Positions 36,354 through 44,845 of a stretch of DNA of 64,000 bases are shown here, in pieces (the stretch's first letter is position 1; every line of letters starts with the position of its first letter). Below the pieces are notes generated by a model that worked only from the letters and a program-made list of their open reading frames with translations, had not been told where the DNA came from and searched no databases. The DNA is from an uncultured Clostridia bacterium. GTDB lineage: Bacteria; Bacillota; Clostridia; Oscillospirales; Acutalibacteraceae. Made by a program: the position numbers and the translations under genes. The stretch spans positions 1-64,000 of the forward strand of contig CANRIZ010000006.1 in NCBI GenBank assembly GCA_947630835.1. The letters run 5' to 3'.

Positions 36354-36370
36354 AATTACAAATAAAAGTT

Positions 36371-36480
36371 GTCTTCAGGGCGGGGTGCGAGTCCCCACCG
36401 GCAGTAAAGTCTGCGAGCCTTTTACGGGTTGATTCGGTGAAATTCCGAAACCGACGGTATAGTCCGGATGAGAGAAGATG
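36371..36480 (+). promoter_or_regulatory. FMN riboswitch (RFN element)
   Basis: The conserved core is visible in order: TCAGGGCGGGGTGCGAGTCC, CCACCGGCAGTAAAG, CTGCGAGCC, GGTGAAATTCCGAAACCG, ACGGTATAGTCCGGATGAGAGAAG. It lies between a consensus promoter and a terminator in front of ribU. FMN binding should end transcription early and so reduce riboflavin uptake. Confidence 0.96.
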
Positions 36481-36499
36481 TATAATTTATACATTGCTT

Positions 36500-36529
36500 A
36501 CGCCTTGAATTTTTTTCAAGGCGTTTTTT
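36500..36529 (+). terminator. Expression-platform terminator of the FMN riboswitch
   Basis: ACGCCTTGAA (36500-36509) pairs with TTCAAGGCGT (36515-36524), followed by six T. It lies 37 bases before the ribU start. Confidence 0.9.
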
Positions 36530-36566
36530 CTGTTTGACAACTTAAAAAACAGAAAGAGGTAACACT

Positions 36567-37175
36567 ATGAAAAAAATGAAAAGAAAAAACATCGTCAAGC
36601 TCACTTGCGCCGCTCTTTTGAGCGCTATAGCCGCCGTTTTGCAGTTTGTTGAAATTTCAATCCCGATAATCCCAAGCTTTGTTAAGCTTGATTTCAGCGA
36701 CCTGCCCGCCATACTCGGCTCGTTCGCTTTGGGACCGGGCTACGGGGTTACAATAGAGCTTATAAAGAATTTGCTTCACCTCCCCTTTACCCAAAGCGCA
36801 GGCGTGGGCGAAATATGCAACTTCATTTTGGGAGCGGTTTTTGTGCTTACGGCGGGCTTAATTTATAAGTACAAAAAGACAAGAACCGGCGCGATACTGG
36901 CTTCGCTTGCCGGAGCACTTTTGATGTCGCTTGTTTCCCTGCCGGTAAACTATTACTTTGTATATCCCGCCTACGTTAAAATTCTGAATATGCCGCTTGA
37001 TGTGATATTGGGTATGTATAACGAAATACTGCCGGGCACAAATTCGCTTATCAAGGCGCTTAGTATTTTTAATCTCCCGTTTACGTTTTTTAAGGGAGTA
37101 GTAAACGCCGCGCTGTGCTTTTTGATTTACAAGCCGCTTTCGTCATTTTTGAAAGGTCAGATTAACAAAGTGTAA
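36567..37175 (+). CDS. ribU: Riboflavin ECF transporter substrate-binding subunit
   Basis: A 202-residue integral membrane S-component with about six hydrophobic helices. The RibU signatures are present: ISIPIIPSFVKLDFSDLPAILGSFA near the N-terminus split by a short loop, then ELIKNLLH and the NYYFVYP segment. Such proteins need the shared EcfA/A'/T energising module, which is not encoded here. The upstream FMN riboswitch gives independent evidence for riboflavin as substrate. AAAGAGGTAA precedes the ATG. Confidence 0.93.
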   Translation: MKKMKRKNIVKLTCAALLSAIAAVLQFVEISIPIIPSFVKLDFSDLPAILGSFALGPGYGVTIELIKNLLHLPFTQSAGVGEICNFILGAVFVLTAGLIYKYKKTRTGAILASLAGALLMSLVSLPVNYYFVYPAYVKILNMPLDVILGMYNEILPGTNSLIKALSIFNLPFTFFKGVVNAALCFLIYKPLSSFLKGQINKV

Positions 37176-37191
37176 ATAATTCTCCCCGCTG

Positions 37192-37220
37192 TTGACAAAA
37201 GGGATATAAAGTAGTAAAAT
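37192..37220 (+). promoter_or_regulatory. Promoter of metK
   Basis: Perfect TTGACA (37192-37197), 17-base spacer, TAAAAT (37215-37220), followed by the SAM-I leader. Confidence 0.8.
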
Positions 37221-37245
37221 TTCTATGACAAATAAATAAAATTAT

Positions 37246-37340
37246 CCTTATAAAGAGTGGTTGAGGGACGGGCCCTGTGAAGCCACGGCAACCTGCCTTG
37301 CGCAAGGTGCTAAATCCTGCGGTTTTACCGAAAGATAAGG
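37246..37340 (+). promoter_or_regulatory. SAM-I (S-box) riboswitch
   Basis: P1 is closed by CCTTAT (37246-37251)/ATAAGG (37335-37340). Core motifs follow in order: AGAGTGG, GAGGGACGGGCCC, TGAAGCCACGGCAACC, GGTGCTAAATCC and GAAAGATAAG. SAM binding should favour the terminator directly downstream and lower SAM synthetase expression. Confidence 0.96.
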
Positions 37341-37345
37341 TGTCG

Positions 37346-37379
37346 ATAAGCACCTTTGCGGGTGCTTATTTTTATTTTT
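37346..37379 (+). terminator. Expression-platform terminator of the SAM-I riboswitch
   Basis: ATAAGCACC (37346-37354) pairs with GGTGCTTAT (37361-37369), followed by a T-rich tail, 27 bases before the metK start. Confidence 0.9.
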
Positions 37380-37406
37380 GTTAATAATTTTTTAGGAGTA
37401 TATAAA

Positions 37407-38597
37407 ATGTCAAAGCATTTCTTTACGTCGGAATCCGTTACTGAGGGGCATCCCGATAAAATATGCGACAATATTTCCGACGCCGTACTTGACGAAATTT
37501 TGAAGCAGGATCCCAACGGCAGAGTGGCATGCGAATGTATGTGCATTACGAACCAGTTAATCGTTATGGGCGAAATCACAACGAGCGCCAAGATAGATAT
37601 TGAAAAAATCGCGAGACAGGTTGTATGCGAAATAGGCTACGACAGCGACGAAAAGGGCTTCAACGCAAACAGCTGCAACGTGCTAACGTTTATTGACAAG
37701 CAATCGAGCGACATCGCCCTGGGCGTTGATAAATCCTACGAATTAAAGGCGGGGCAGAACGAGGATTACAATCTGCACGGCGCGGGGGATCAGGGTATGA
37801 TGTTCGGCTATGCCTGCGACGAAACGCCGGAGCTTATGCCGCTTCCTATTTCGCTTTCGCACAAGCTTGCAAAGCGTCTTACCAAGGTTAGAAAGGACGG
37901 CGTTCTGCCTTATCTGCGCGCGGACGGCAAAACACAGGTTACGGTTGAATACAACAACGAAAACGAACCCGTAAGAATAAGCACCGTTGTTATCTCCTCG
38001 CAGCACAGCGCGGAGGTTGAGCTTGCGCAAATCCGAAAGGACATTATGGAGCAGGTTATAAAGCCGGTTGTTCCCCATGAGCTTTTTGACGACGACACGA
38101 TTATTTATGTAAATCCCACGGGCAGGTTTGTCACGGGCGGTCCTGCGGGGGATTCCGGACTTACGGGCAGGAAAATAATTGTTGACACCTACGGCGGCAT
38201 AGGCCGTCACGGCGGCGGTTGCTTTTCGGGCAAGGACCCGACCAAGGTTGACCGCTCGGCGGCATACGCCGCAAGATATGTTGCAAAGAATATCGTTGCG
38301 GCAAAGCTTGCGAAGAAGTGCGAAATTCAGTTGGCGTACGCAATAGGCGTTGCGAACCCAGTTTCCATAATGGTTGACACGTTCGGAACAGGCGTGCTTG
38401 ACGACTATGTGCTTGAGGAAATTGTAAGGGAAACCTTTGATTTAAGACCCGCCGCAATTATAGATTATCTCGATTTAAAGAAGCCTATCTACCGTCCGCT
38501 TGCCGCATACGGCCATATGGGCAGGGAGGAGCTCGGCGTAAAGTGGGAAAACACCGACAAGGCGGCGGAGCTTCGCAAAAAAGCAGGACTTGACTGA
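37407..38597 (+). CDS. metK: S-adenosylmethionine synthetase
   Basis: A 396-residue enzyme making SAM from methionine and ATP. Signature segments are present: [20 protein letters not shown] at the N-terminus, [12 protein letters not shown] (the hexapeptide loop region) and [16 protein letters not shown]. The start is ATG 37407 after AGGAG; an earlier in-frame ATG at 37356 lies inside the riboswitch terminator. Regulated by the SAM-I leader. Confidence 0.98.
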   Translation: MSKHFFTSESVTEGHPDKICDNISDAVLDEILKQDPNGRVACECMCITNQLIVMGEITTSAKIDIEKIARQVVCEIGYDSDEKGFNANSCNVLTFIDKQSSDIALGVDKSYELKAGQNEDYNLHGAGDQGMMFGYACDETPELMPLPISLSHKLAKRLTKVRKDGVLPYLRADGKTQVTVEYNNENEPVRISTVVISSQHSAEVELAQIRKDIMEQVIKPVVPHELFDDDTIIYVNPTGRFVTGGPAGDSGLTGRKIIVDTYGGIGRHGGGCFSGKDPTKVDRSAAYAARYVAKNIVAAKLAKKCEIQLAYAIGVANPVSIMVDTFGTGVLDDYVLEEIVRETFDLRPAAIIDYLDLKKPIYRPLAAYGHMGREELGVKWENTDKAAELRKKAGLD

Positions 38598-38648
38598 TTC
38601 CAAACACTCGGTATTATTTACATAAAGTGAAATAAAAAATTTATTAGG

Positions 38649-38684
38649 AACAACGCCTTAATTAAGTAAGAGGCGTTGTTTTCA
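38649..38684 (+). terminator. Terminator of metK
   Basis: AACAACGCCT (38649-38658) pairs with AGGCGTTGTT (38671-38680), followed by TTC and further T. Confidence 0.75.
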
Positions 38685-38704
38685 TTTAAAAGGAAATTAA
38701 GATG

Positions 38705-38733
38705 TTGAAAAACGCAAAAATATATGATAAACT
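38705..38733 (+). promoter_or_regulatory. Possible promoter ahead of the palindromic leader
   Basis: TTGAAA (38705-38710), 17-base spacer, TAAACT (38728-38733). It overlaps the outer arm of the inverted repeat. Confidence 0.45.
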
Positions 38734-38917
38734 TATATTGCCAAACTAACTTAATATGTTTTAAAAGGGGTGTTTTTTCATTTTATGAAATAAAGCTGTT
38801 ATTTTCAGGCATACTTATATTGTTGAATTTGACAAAAACGCAAATTCTTGCAATGTAAGTGTGTATTTACACCCTTTCATATAAGTTAGTTTGGCGACTA
38901 TCGGAGTTTGCGTTTTT
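38708..38917 (+). repeat. Long nested inverted repeat in the BspA-dockerin gene leader
   Basis: Three pairs of arms nest inside each other over 210 bases: AAAAACGCAAA (38708-38718)/TTTGCGTTTTT (38907-38917); GCCAAACTAACTTAATATG (38740-38758)/CATATAAGTTAGTTTGGC (38878-38895); AAAGGGGTGT (38764-38773)/ACACCCTTT (38869-38877). The central part holds another small hairpin (TTTCATTTTATGAAA, about 38777-38791). There is no ORF. It could be a MITE-like element or a structured leader RNA; I do not recognise a known family. Confidence 0.75.
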
Positions 38918-38918
38918 T

Positions 38919-38953
38919 GTGCGTCTGCTTCGGTAGGCGCACTTTTTTATTTT
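38919..38953 (+). terminator. Terminator or attenuator directly before the BspA-dockerin gene
   Basis: GTGCGTCTGC (38919-38928) pairs with GTAGGCGCAC (38933-38942) around a TTCG tetraloop, followed by six T. The ribosome binding site AGGAGG begins at 38954, so the hairpin lies in the gene's own leader. Confidence 0.85.
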
Positions 38954-38966
38954 AGGAGGAAAAATA

Positions 38967-39980
38967 ATGAACAAAGGTTTTAAAAAGGTTCTGTCATTGT
39001 TAATGACATTGGCAATGATACTAACAGCTTTGCCCCTTGCAGGGGTTACCGCGTTTGCGGAGGACGAAACTCACACAAGCGGAGATTTTGAGTATACTAT
39101 ACTCGAAGACGGCACGGCGGAGATTACGGGTTATACAGGTAATGCGGAAACGCTTGAAATTCCGTCAGAGCTTGATGAACACGCAGTTACAAGTATAAAT
39201 AGTGCATTTGATTTTTGTGAAAGCTTAACAAGTGTAACTATACCTGACAGCGTTACAAACATAGGTCTTGGCGCATTTGAGGGCTGTACCAACCTAACAA
39301 GTATTATAATACCTGACGGCGTTACAAACATAGGTGTTTGTGCCTTTAGGTATTGTCACAGTTTAACAAGTGTTAATATACCCGACAGTGTCACAAACAT
39401 AGATCATGCTGCATTTGGATTTTGCATAAGTTTAACAAGCGTAATAATTCCCAAAAGCGTTACAAGTATAGGTTGGTTGGCGTTTCATGGTTGTGACAAC
39501 TTAACCGACATATATATTTTAAACAAAGATTGTGATTTTTATTTTTACTCCAATCCAATACCGGCAAATGCTACAATACACAGTTACGCCGGCTCTACTG
39601 CCGAAGAATATGCAAATAAACTTGGCAACAAGTTTGCGGTAATTGAAGATGAGCCTGTAAATCAGGGTGATTCGACAAATCCCGATAATCAGGTTAACAC
39701 TGATAACCCTGTAAGTTCCTATAACCCTACAAACCCCGACAATCCGGCAACGCCTGATGTACCAAAAACAAATGGCGACGTTAACTTAGACGGCAAGTTA
39801 TCAACCGTAGATGCAAAATGGATTTTGCAGAACATAGCAAAGTCAAGAGATTTCAGCGACGAGCAATTCAGAGCCGCCGACCTCAACGGCGACGGTAAAT
39901 TATCTGTAGTAGACGTTAAATGGGTACTTCAGATAGTTGCCGGTATGCGTGACGGCAACACTTTGGAATCGGTTAATTAA
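38967..39980 (+). CDS. Secreted BspA-like leucine-rich-repeat protein with C-terminal dockerin
   Basis: A 337-residue exported protein. A signal peptide (about 1-31, ending GVTAFAED) is followed by five or so BspA-type LRR_5 repeats of 23 residues (consensus LTSVxIPDSVTNIGxxAFxxC, residues about 75-190), an Asn/Pro/Asp-rich linker, and a type I dockerin near 270-332 with two calcium loops, DVNLDGKLSTVD and DLNGDGKLSVVD. The dockerin should bind a cohesin on a cellulosome scaffold or the cell wall; no cohesin is in the window. The DNA is more AT-rich with different codon use than its neighbours. Strong AGGAGG; preceded by an attenuator-like hairpin. Confidence 0.9.
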   Translation: MNKGFKKVLSLLMTLAMILTALPLAGVTAFAEDETHTSGDFEYTILEDGTAEITGYTGNAETLEIPSELDEHAVTSINSAFDFCESLTSVTIPDSVTNIGLGAFEGCTNLTSIIIPDGVTNIGVCAFRYCHSLTSVNIPDSVTNIDHAAFGFCISLTSVIIPKSVTSIGWLAFHGCDNLTDIYILNKDCDFYFYSNPIPANATIHSYAGSTAEEYANKLGNKFAVIEDEPVNQGDSTNPDNQVNTDNPVSSYNPTNPDNPATPDVPKTNGDVNLDGKLSTVDAKWILQNIAKSRDFSDEQFRAADLNGDGKLSVVDVKWVLQIVAGMRDGNTLESVN

Positions 39981-40024
39981 ATATTGCAAAATGTTACGCC
40001 AAACAACAATCAAATGATAAGATT

Positions 40025-40068
40025 AAGCGGTCATACCTCGGAAAACCTCGGTACGGCCGCTTTTACTT
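40025..40068 (+). terminator. Probable terminator of the BspA-dockerin gene
   Basis: AAGCGGTCATACC pairs imperfectly with GGTACGGCCGCTT (ends near 40062), followed by a short T run. It lies between converging genes. Confidence 0.6.
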
Positions 40069-40099
40069 ATGCAAAATATTTTGTTTTAAGCCTGATTTT

Positions 40100-42481
40100 T
40101 CAGCTTCTCAGCTTTACGCCGATTTTCTCAAGCGCTTTTATCGCTTTGCCGACAGCCGTATCCGCGTCGTCGTCGGTAAGCGTTCTTTCCGCGGAACGCA
40201 GACTCAGACTGAACGCTACGCTCTTCATTCCCTTTTCCACCTGCGCGCCCTCGTAAACGTCAAACAGCGCTATATTTTCCAGCGTTTTTCCTATTGACGA
40301 GGCTATCATCTTCTCAAGCGATACTACGGGAATCGATTTTTCGCATACAAACGCAAGATCCCTTGTAACTGCGGGGAATTTCGGCAACGCCTTATATACC
40401 TTTTCCGTTTCCCTGTTCTTAAAAAGAACGTCCATGGAAATCTCCGCAATATAGCAGCGCGTTCCTATTGAATAGTTGCCGGCAACGGTCGGGTGAACCT
40501 CGCCCAAAAGCGCAATCTGCTCTGCGTTTACCGAAATTTTTGCGCTCCTGCCCGGGTGCATATACGGGCAATCCGTTACCCTTTCAATCTCGAACTTCTT
40601 AATTCCTGTATTTGAAAGCAAATTTTCAACTATTCCCTTTAAAGTGAAATAGTTATGCTCGCTTCCGTAAAGCCCTATCATTACCTTTTCGGGTTCGTCG
40701 GGCAATTCTTCATCGCCGTTTGAAATATAAACAGGTCCTATCTCGTAAAGTCCCGCCGAGGAATTTCTGTTGTTGTAATTTCTTGAAAGGGTCTGTAACA
40801 TAGAGGGTACTGCGGTTGTTCTCATAACAGAGGTGTCTTCACCGAGAGGGTTGGAAATTTTTACGCAATTTCTAAGCCCGCTGTCCTCGGGAAGCATTAT
40901 TTTATCAAATTCCTTGGGGCTTATAAAGGTATAAGTGCAAATTTCTGAAAGTCCCTGGGCTATGAGTATATCGTTTACCTTATTTTCAAGTATCTGAAAA
41001 TCGCTGTATCTTCCGTCCGCAACGCCCGAAAGCGCTCTGTCGGGTATTTTGTCGTAGCCGTAAAACCTTGCTATCTCCTCGGAAATATCCGCCTGATGCT
41101 CTATATCGTTCCTGAACGACGGCGCAATAACGGTACCGTCCTCTACCTCAAAGCCGAGCTTTTCAAGTATTTTTTTCTGCTCCTGCGCGGGTAAATCAAT
41201 GCCGATAAAGTTATTAACCCAGTCCGGCTCAAACGGAAGCGTAACGGGGGTTTTGCTGCTGTAGTCGCAATCGACAACGCCGCCCACAACGTCGCCCGCG
41301 TCAAGCATTTCCACAAGCTGAAGCGCCCTTGTAAGCGAACGAAGGCAGCCGGTGGCGTCAAGCTCCTTTTCATATCTTGCGGAAGCCTCGGTTCTCATTG
41401 AAAGGGCTTTCGCCGTACGTCTTACGGAAACGCCGTTAAACATAGCGGATTCAAAAACTATGGTGGTTGTATCGTCCATAATTCCCGAATACTCGCCGCC
41501 CATAACTCCGGCAACCGCGACAGGCTTGTTTTCATCGGCAATAACGAGCATTTCCGAGGTCAAATTCCTCTCAAGCCCGTCAAGAGTGGTTATGGTTTCG
41601 CCGTCCTTTGCCCTTCTTACGATTACCTTATTGCCGTCAAGGTATCTAAGGTCAAACGCATGCATGGGCTGACCGAGCTCAAGCATTACGAAGTTAGTAA
41701 TATCGACTATATTGTTTATGGGTCTGACTCCGCAGGCGCGCAGTCTTTCTCTCATCCATCTCGGCGAAGGCTTGATTCTGACGTTCTCAACCACCGCTCC
41801 GGCATATCTGTAACAGAGGTCGGAATCCTTAATTTCGACCGAAAGAAAATCCTTTACGTCGCCGTGAGTGTTCTTAACGCATATCTCGGGCATTTTAAGC
41901 TCTGCGCCGAAGGTTGCCGCCGCCTCGCGCGCAAGCCCGGTTATTGAAAGGCAATCCGCGCGGTTTGAAGTGATTTCAAACTCGGTAATTACGTCGTTAA
42001 GACCTATAGCCTCATGAATATCCTTGCCGAGCGTTAAATCGCAGTCGTCGCCGAGTACAAAAATTCCGTCCTCTATGGCATAGGGGAAATCGTGAGCCGT
42101 CAAGCCGAGCTCGCCCAAAGAGCAGAGCATACCGTTTGATTCAAGCCCTCTTAATTTGCCCTTTTTAATATGCTGACCGCCCGCAACAAAGCTGTTGTCC
42201 AAAGCAACGGGAACAACGTCGCCCGCCTTTAAATTCTGAGCGCCGGTAATTATCTGCAAATCCTCATTCCCGCCGACGTTTACGCGGCAAACCCAAAGAT
42301 GGTCGGAATCGGGATGTCTTTCAAGGGCTTCCACCCTGCCGACAACGACGTTTTTTATTTCCTCGCCCTCGGTTTTATAGGATTCAACCTTTGAACCGGA
42401 AAGCGTCATTTCGTCCGCAAACTGTTTATCGCTTACATTGAGCTTTACATAATCGGACAGCCATTTTTTAGATAAATTCAT
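40100..42481 (-). CDS. pheT: Phenylalanyl-tRNA synthetase beta subunit
   Basis: A 793-residue subunit. N-terminal EMAP/tRNA-binding-like domain (VVVGRVEALERHPDSDHLWVC region), B3/B4 editing domain, B5 domain and a C-terminal ferredoxin-fold anticodon-binding domain (ALPKFPAVTRDLAFVC) occur in the standard order. Full length for the bacterial type. It follows pheS after 12 bases. Confidence 0.97.
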   Translation of the reverse strand: MNLSKKWLSDYVKLNVSDKQFADEMTLSGSKVESYKTEGEEIKNVVVGRVEALERHPDSDHLWVCRVNVGGNEDLQIITGAQNLKAGDVVPVALDNSFVAGGQHIKKGKLRGLESNGMLCSLGELGLTAHDFPYAIEDGIFVLGDDCDLTLGKDIHEAIGLNDVITEFEITSNRADCLSITGLAREAAATFGAELKMPEICVKNTHGDVKDFLSVEIKDSDLCYRYAGAVVENVRIKPSPRWMRERLRACGVRPINNIVDITNFVMLELGQPMHAFDLRYLDGNKVIVRRAKDGETITTLDGLERNLTSEMLVIADENKPVAVAGVMGGEYSGIMDDTTTIVFESAMFNGVSVRRTAKALSMRTEASARYEKELDATGCLRSLTRALQLVEMLDAGDVVGGVVDCDYSSKTPVTLPFEPDWVNNFIGIDLPAQEQKKILEKLGFEVEDGTVIAPSFRNDIEHQADISEEIARFYGYDKIPDRALSGVADGRYSDFQILENKVNDILIAQGLSEICTYTFISPKEFDKIMLPEDSGLRNCVKISNPLGEDTSVMRTTAVPSMLQTLSRNYNNRNSSAGLYEIGPVYISNGDEELPDEPEKVMIGLYGSEHNYFTLKGIVENLLSNTGIKKFEIERVTDCPYMHPGRSAKISVNAEQIALLGEVHPTVAGNYSIGTRCYIAEISMDVLFKNRETEKVYKALPKFPAVTRDLAFVCEKSIPVVSLEKMIASSIGKTLENIALFDVYEGAQVEKGMKSVAFSLSLRSAERTLTDDDADTAVGKAIKALEKIGVKLRS

Positions 42482-42493
42482 CTGCGCACCTCC

Positions 42494-43513
42494 TTAAAAC
42501 TGACCCAAGAAACGCATATCGTTTTCAAAAAGCAAACGCATGTCTTCTATATTAAACCTGAACATTGTGAGCCTTTCAAGCCCTATGCCGAAAGCGTAGC
42601 CCGAATATTTTTCCGAATCCACTCCGCCGTTTTGCAAAACCTTGGGATGAACCATACCGCCGCCGAGGATTTCCACCCAACCCTCGCCCTTGCACATCGG
42701 GCAGCCCTTGCCGCCGCATTTAAAGCAGGTTACGTCCATTTCGCACGAAGGCTCGGTGAACGGGAAATGGTGCGGTCTTAATCTTATCTCCGTATTTTCG
42801 CCGTAAAGACGTTTTGCAAACTGCATAAGGTTGCCTTTAAGGTCGCCCATTGTAATGCCCTCGTCAACTACAAGCCCCTCAATCTGATGGAAGTAGGGCG
42901 AGTGCGTTGCGTCCACGGCGTCCGAACGGTAAACTCTGCCGGGAGCTATTACCCTGATAGGCGGCTTCTGCTTTTCCATAACCCTTATCTGAACGGGTGA
43001 AGTTTGGGTTCTTAAAAGCATTTTATCGGTAATATAAAATGTGTCCTGAGTATCTCTTGCGGGATGGTCGGGCGGAAGATTGAGCGCCTCGAAATTGTAA
43101 TAATCCCACTCGACCTCCGGCCCGGAGGCAATCTTGAAGCCCATACCTATAAATATATCCTTAACCTCGTCAAGGACTATGGAGAGCGGGTGCTTATGAC
43201 CCAGCGGCTGAGCCTTACCGGGGAGAGTAACGTCCACGGTTTCGGCAGCCAATTTAAGCTCCTGTTCCTTTTCTTTAAGCTCGGCGGCCTTGCCCTTGAG
43301 CATTTCCTCGATATTCTGCCTTACCTCGTTGGCAAGCTGACCCATTTTGGGCCTTTCCTCTGCGGTAAGCGTACCCATCTGCTTGAGTATCGCGGTAAGC
43401 TCGCCCTTTTTGCCCAAGACCTGTACTCTGAAATTTTCAAGCTCCTGAATACTTGAAAGCTTCGTCAATTCGGCCTTAGCGCGCTCGTGGATTTTGTTGA
43501 GCTGTTCTTTCAT
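42494..43513 (-). CDS. pheS: Phenylalanyl-tRNA synthetase alpha subunit
   Basis: A 339-residue class II catalytic subunit. N-terminal coiled coil, then motif 2 and motif 3 regions: [47 protein letters not shown] and [14 protein letters not shown]-like sequence as [27 protein letters not shown] insertion places four Cys residues that could bind zinc. Several Met codons cluster at the start; AAAGGA is best spaced for ATG 43513 (43516 and 43522 possible). Under T-box control. Confidence 0.96.
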   Translation of the reverse strand: MKEQLNKIHERAKAELTKLSSIQELENFRVQVLGKKGELTAILKQMGTLTAEERPKMGQLANEVRQNIEEMLKGKAAELKEKEQELKLAAETVDVTLPGKAQPLGHKHPLSIVLDEVKDIFIGMGFKIASGPEVEWDYYNFEALNLPPDHPARDTQDTFYITDKMLLRTQTSPVQIRVMEKQKPPIRVIAPGRVYRSDAVDATHSPYFHQIEGLVVDEGITMGDLKGNLMQFAKRLYGENTEIRLRPHHFPFTEPSCEMDVTCFKCGGKGCPMCKGEGWVEILGGGMVHPKVLQNGGVDSEKYSGYAFGIGLERLTMFRFNIEDMRLLFENDMRFLGQF

Positions 43514-43548
43514 CATCTTCATCCTTTCAACAGTTTAATAAAAACTTA

Positions 43549-43800
43549 CAAAACAAAAACCCCGTCCTAAAAGGGACGGAGTAAAATTCCGCTATACCAC
43601 CCGATTAAAAAGAACCGACATTCCCTGCCCTGTAACGGAGGCGCCGTTACGGCCTACTTTGTTTCAGCCGTACCACTCCAAAGCGAAAATTCAAAACGAG
43701 GCGATATTAAATGCGCTCTCAGCCCGCGGCACATTCTCTCTTAAATACGCAAGCCCCGATTTTACTAAACTTTTTCATTGTGTTTTCGGATTAATATTGT
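43549..43800 (-). promoter_or_regulatory. Phenylalanine T-box riboswitch of pheST
   Basis: The T-box core on the minus strand reads GGGTGGTATAGCGG (43602-43589). UGGU would pair with ACCA, fitting a tRNA-Phe with discriminator A. A UUC triplet at 43687-43685 (TTTTCGC) is the likely Phe specifier. The leader ends in CCGTCC/GGACGG with a T-rich tail (43580-43549), 36 bases before pheS. Confidence 0.9.
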
Positions 43801-43806
43801 ATAAAT

Positions 43807-43834
43807 AGTATAGCATAAAATAATTTTTTTGCAA
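43807..43834 (-). promoter_or_regulatory. Promoter of pheST
   Basis: On the minus strand: TTGCAA (43834-43829), 16-base spacer, TATACT (43812-43807). Confidence 0.65.
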
Positions 43835-43901
43835 GAAAAATTTTTAAAGCCGCTTACTTTCCGAATTTATGAAAACTTTATAATAAAATTATGCGTATTA
43901 C

Positions 43902-43930
43902 TTGAAATAATTTGTCAAATAGTTTAAAAT
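43902..43930 (+). promoter_or_regulatory. Promoter of the SDR genes
   Basis: TTGAAA (43902-43907), 17-base spacer, TAAAAT (43925-43930); an overlapping TTGTCA lies at 43911. The start codon follows AGAGGTG at 43961. Confidence 0.55.
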
Positions 43931-43960
43931 GATAATAATATATAGTTTAAGAGGTGCGAT

Positions 43961-44794
43961 ATGAATAAGAACTGGATGGATGGCAAAACCGTTATCATTA
44001 CCGGCGCTTCGGGCGGTATGGGTAAAGGCGTGGCGGAAAAGCTTATCAAAGAACACGGCTGTACGGTTATCGGTATTGCAAGAAGCGAAGAAAAAATGAA
44101 AAAGGTAGTTGCCGAATTGGGCGATTACAAGGACAAATTCACCTACAAGCTTTTTGACGTTTCGATTGAAAAGAACTGGCTTGAATTTGCCGATTATCTA
44201 AAGGAAAACTCGATTAAGCCCGATATTCTGATTAACAACGCCGGCATTTTGCCCAAGTTTGACAGGTTTCAAAATTACACCGTCGAATACATAGAAAAGG
44301 CTATGAACATAAACTTCTATTCGGCGGTTTATTCGATACATACCCTCCTGCCCCTTCTGCTTGAGTCGCCTTCGCCGGCAATTATAAACGTTGATTCCTC
44401 GGCGGCGCTTATGACTCTTGCGGGCACGTCGGTTTACTCGGCTTCAAAGGCGGCTCTCAAATCCCTTTCCGAGGCTCTCAGGGAGGAATTGAGAGGCAAG
44501 TGCTACGTCGGCATAGTTTGCCCCGGCTTTACGAAAACCGATATTTTCAGGGATCAGAGCGCTTCGGACGCAAAGGGTCAAAAAATGCTCAATATGGTAA
44601 GCACCTCGTGCGAGCGTATGGTTAAGATGATTATGAACGACATCAAAACCAAAAAGCCCCTTGGCGTTCACGGCTTCGACGCCGCGTTTATGAACTATTT
44701 TGGAAGAATACTTCCGGTTCAGGGCGGCAGGCTTTTCTCCGCGGTTATGAAGGCGTCCAAGATGCCGTTGTTTGACCCCGTATTTAAAGATTAA
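43961..44794 (+). CDS. Short-chain dehydrogenase/reductase
   Basis: A 277-residue classical SDR. The cofactor motif TGASGGMGKG lies near residues 14-23, NNAG near 91, and the active site is complete with Ser (NVDSSAA) and YSASK. The Arg after the first strand (GIARSEEK) suggests NADP(H). The substrate is unknown. It is followed 51 bases later by an extended SDR, probably in the same transcript. Confidence 0.9.
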   Translation: MNKNWMDGKTVIITGASGGMGKGVAEKLIKEHGCTVIGIARSEEKMKKVVAELGDYKDKFTYKLFDVSIEKNWLEFADYLKENSIKPDILINNAGILPKFDRFQNYTVEYIEKAMNINFYSAVYSIHTLLPLLLESPSPAIINVDSSAALMTLAGTSVYSASKAALKSLSEALREELRGKCYVGIVCPGFTKTDIFRDQSASDAKGQKMLNMVSTSCERMVKMIMNDIKTKKPLGVHGFDAAFMNYFGRILPVQGGRLFSAVMKASKMPLFDPVFKD

Positions 44795-44845
44795 TCGGGA
44801 ATTTTGGGATTTTATCCCTTTTAAATAATTTTTTGGAGGTTTACC

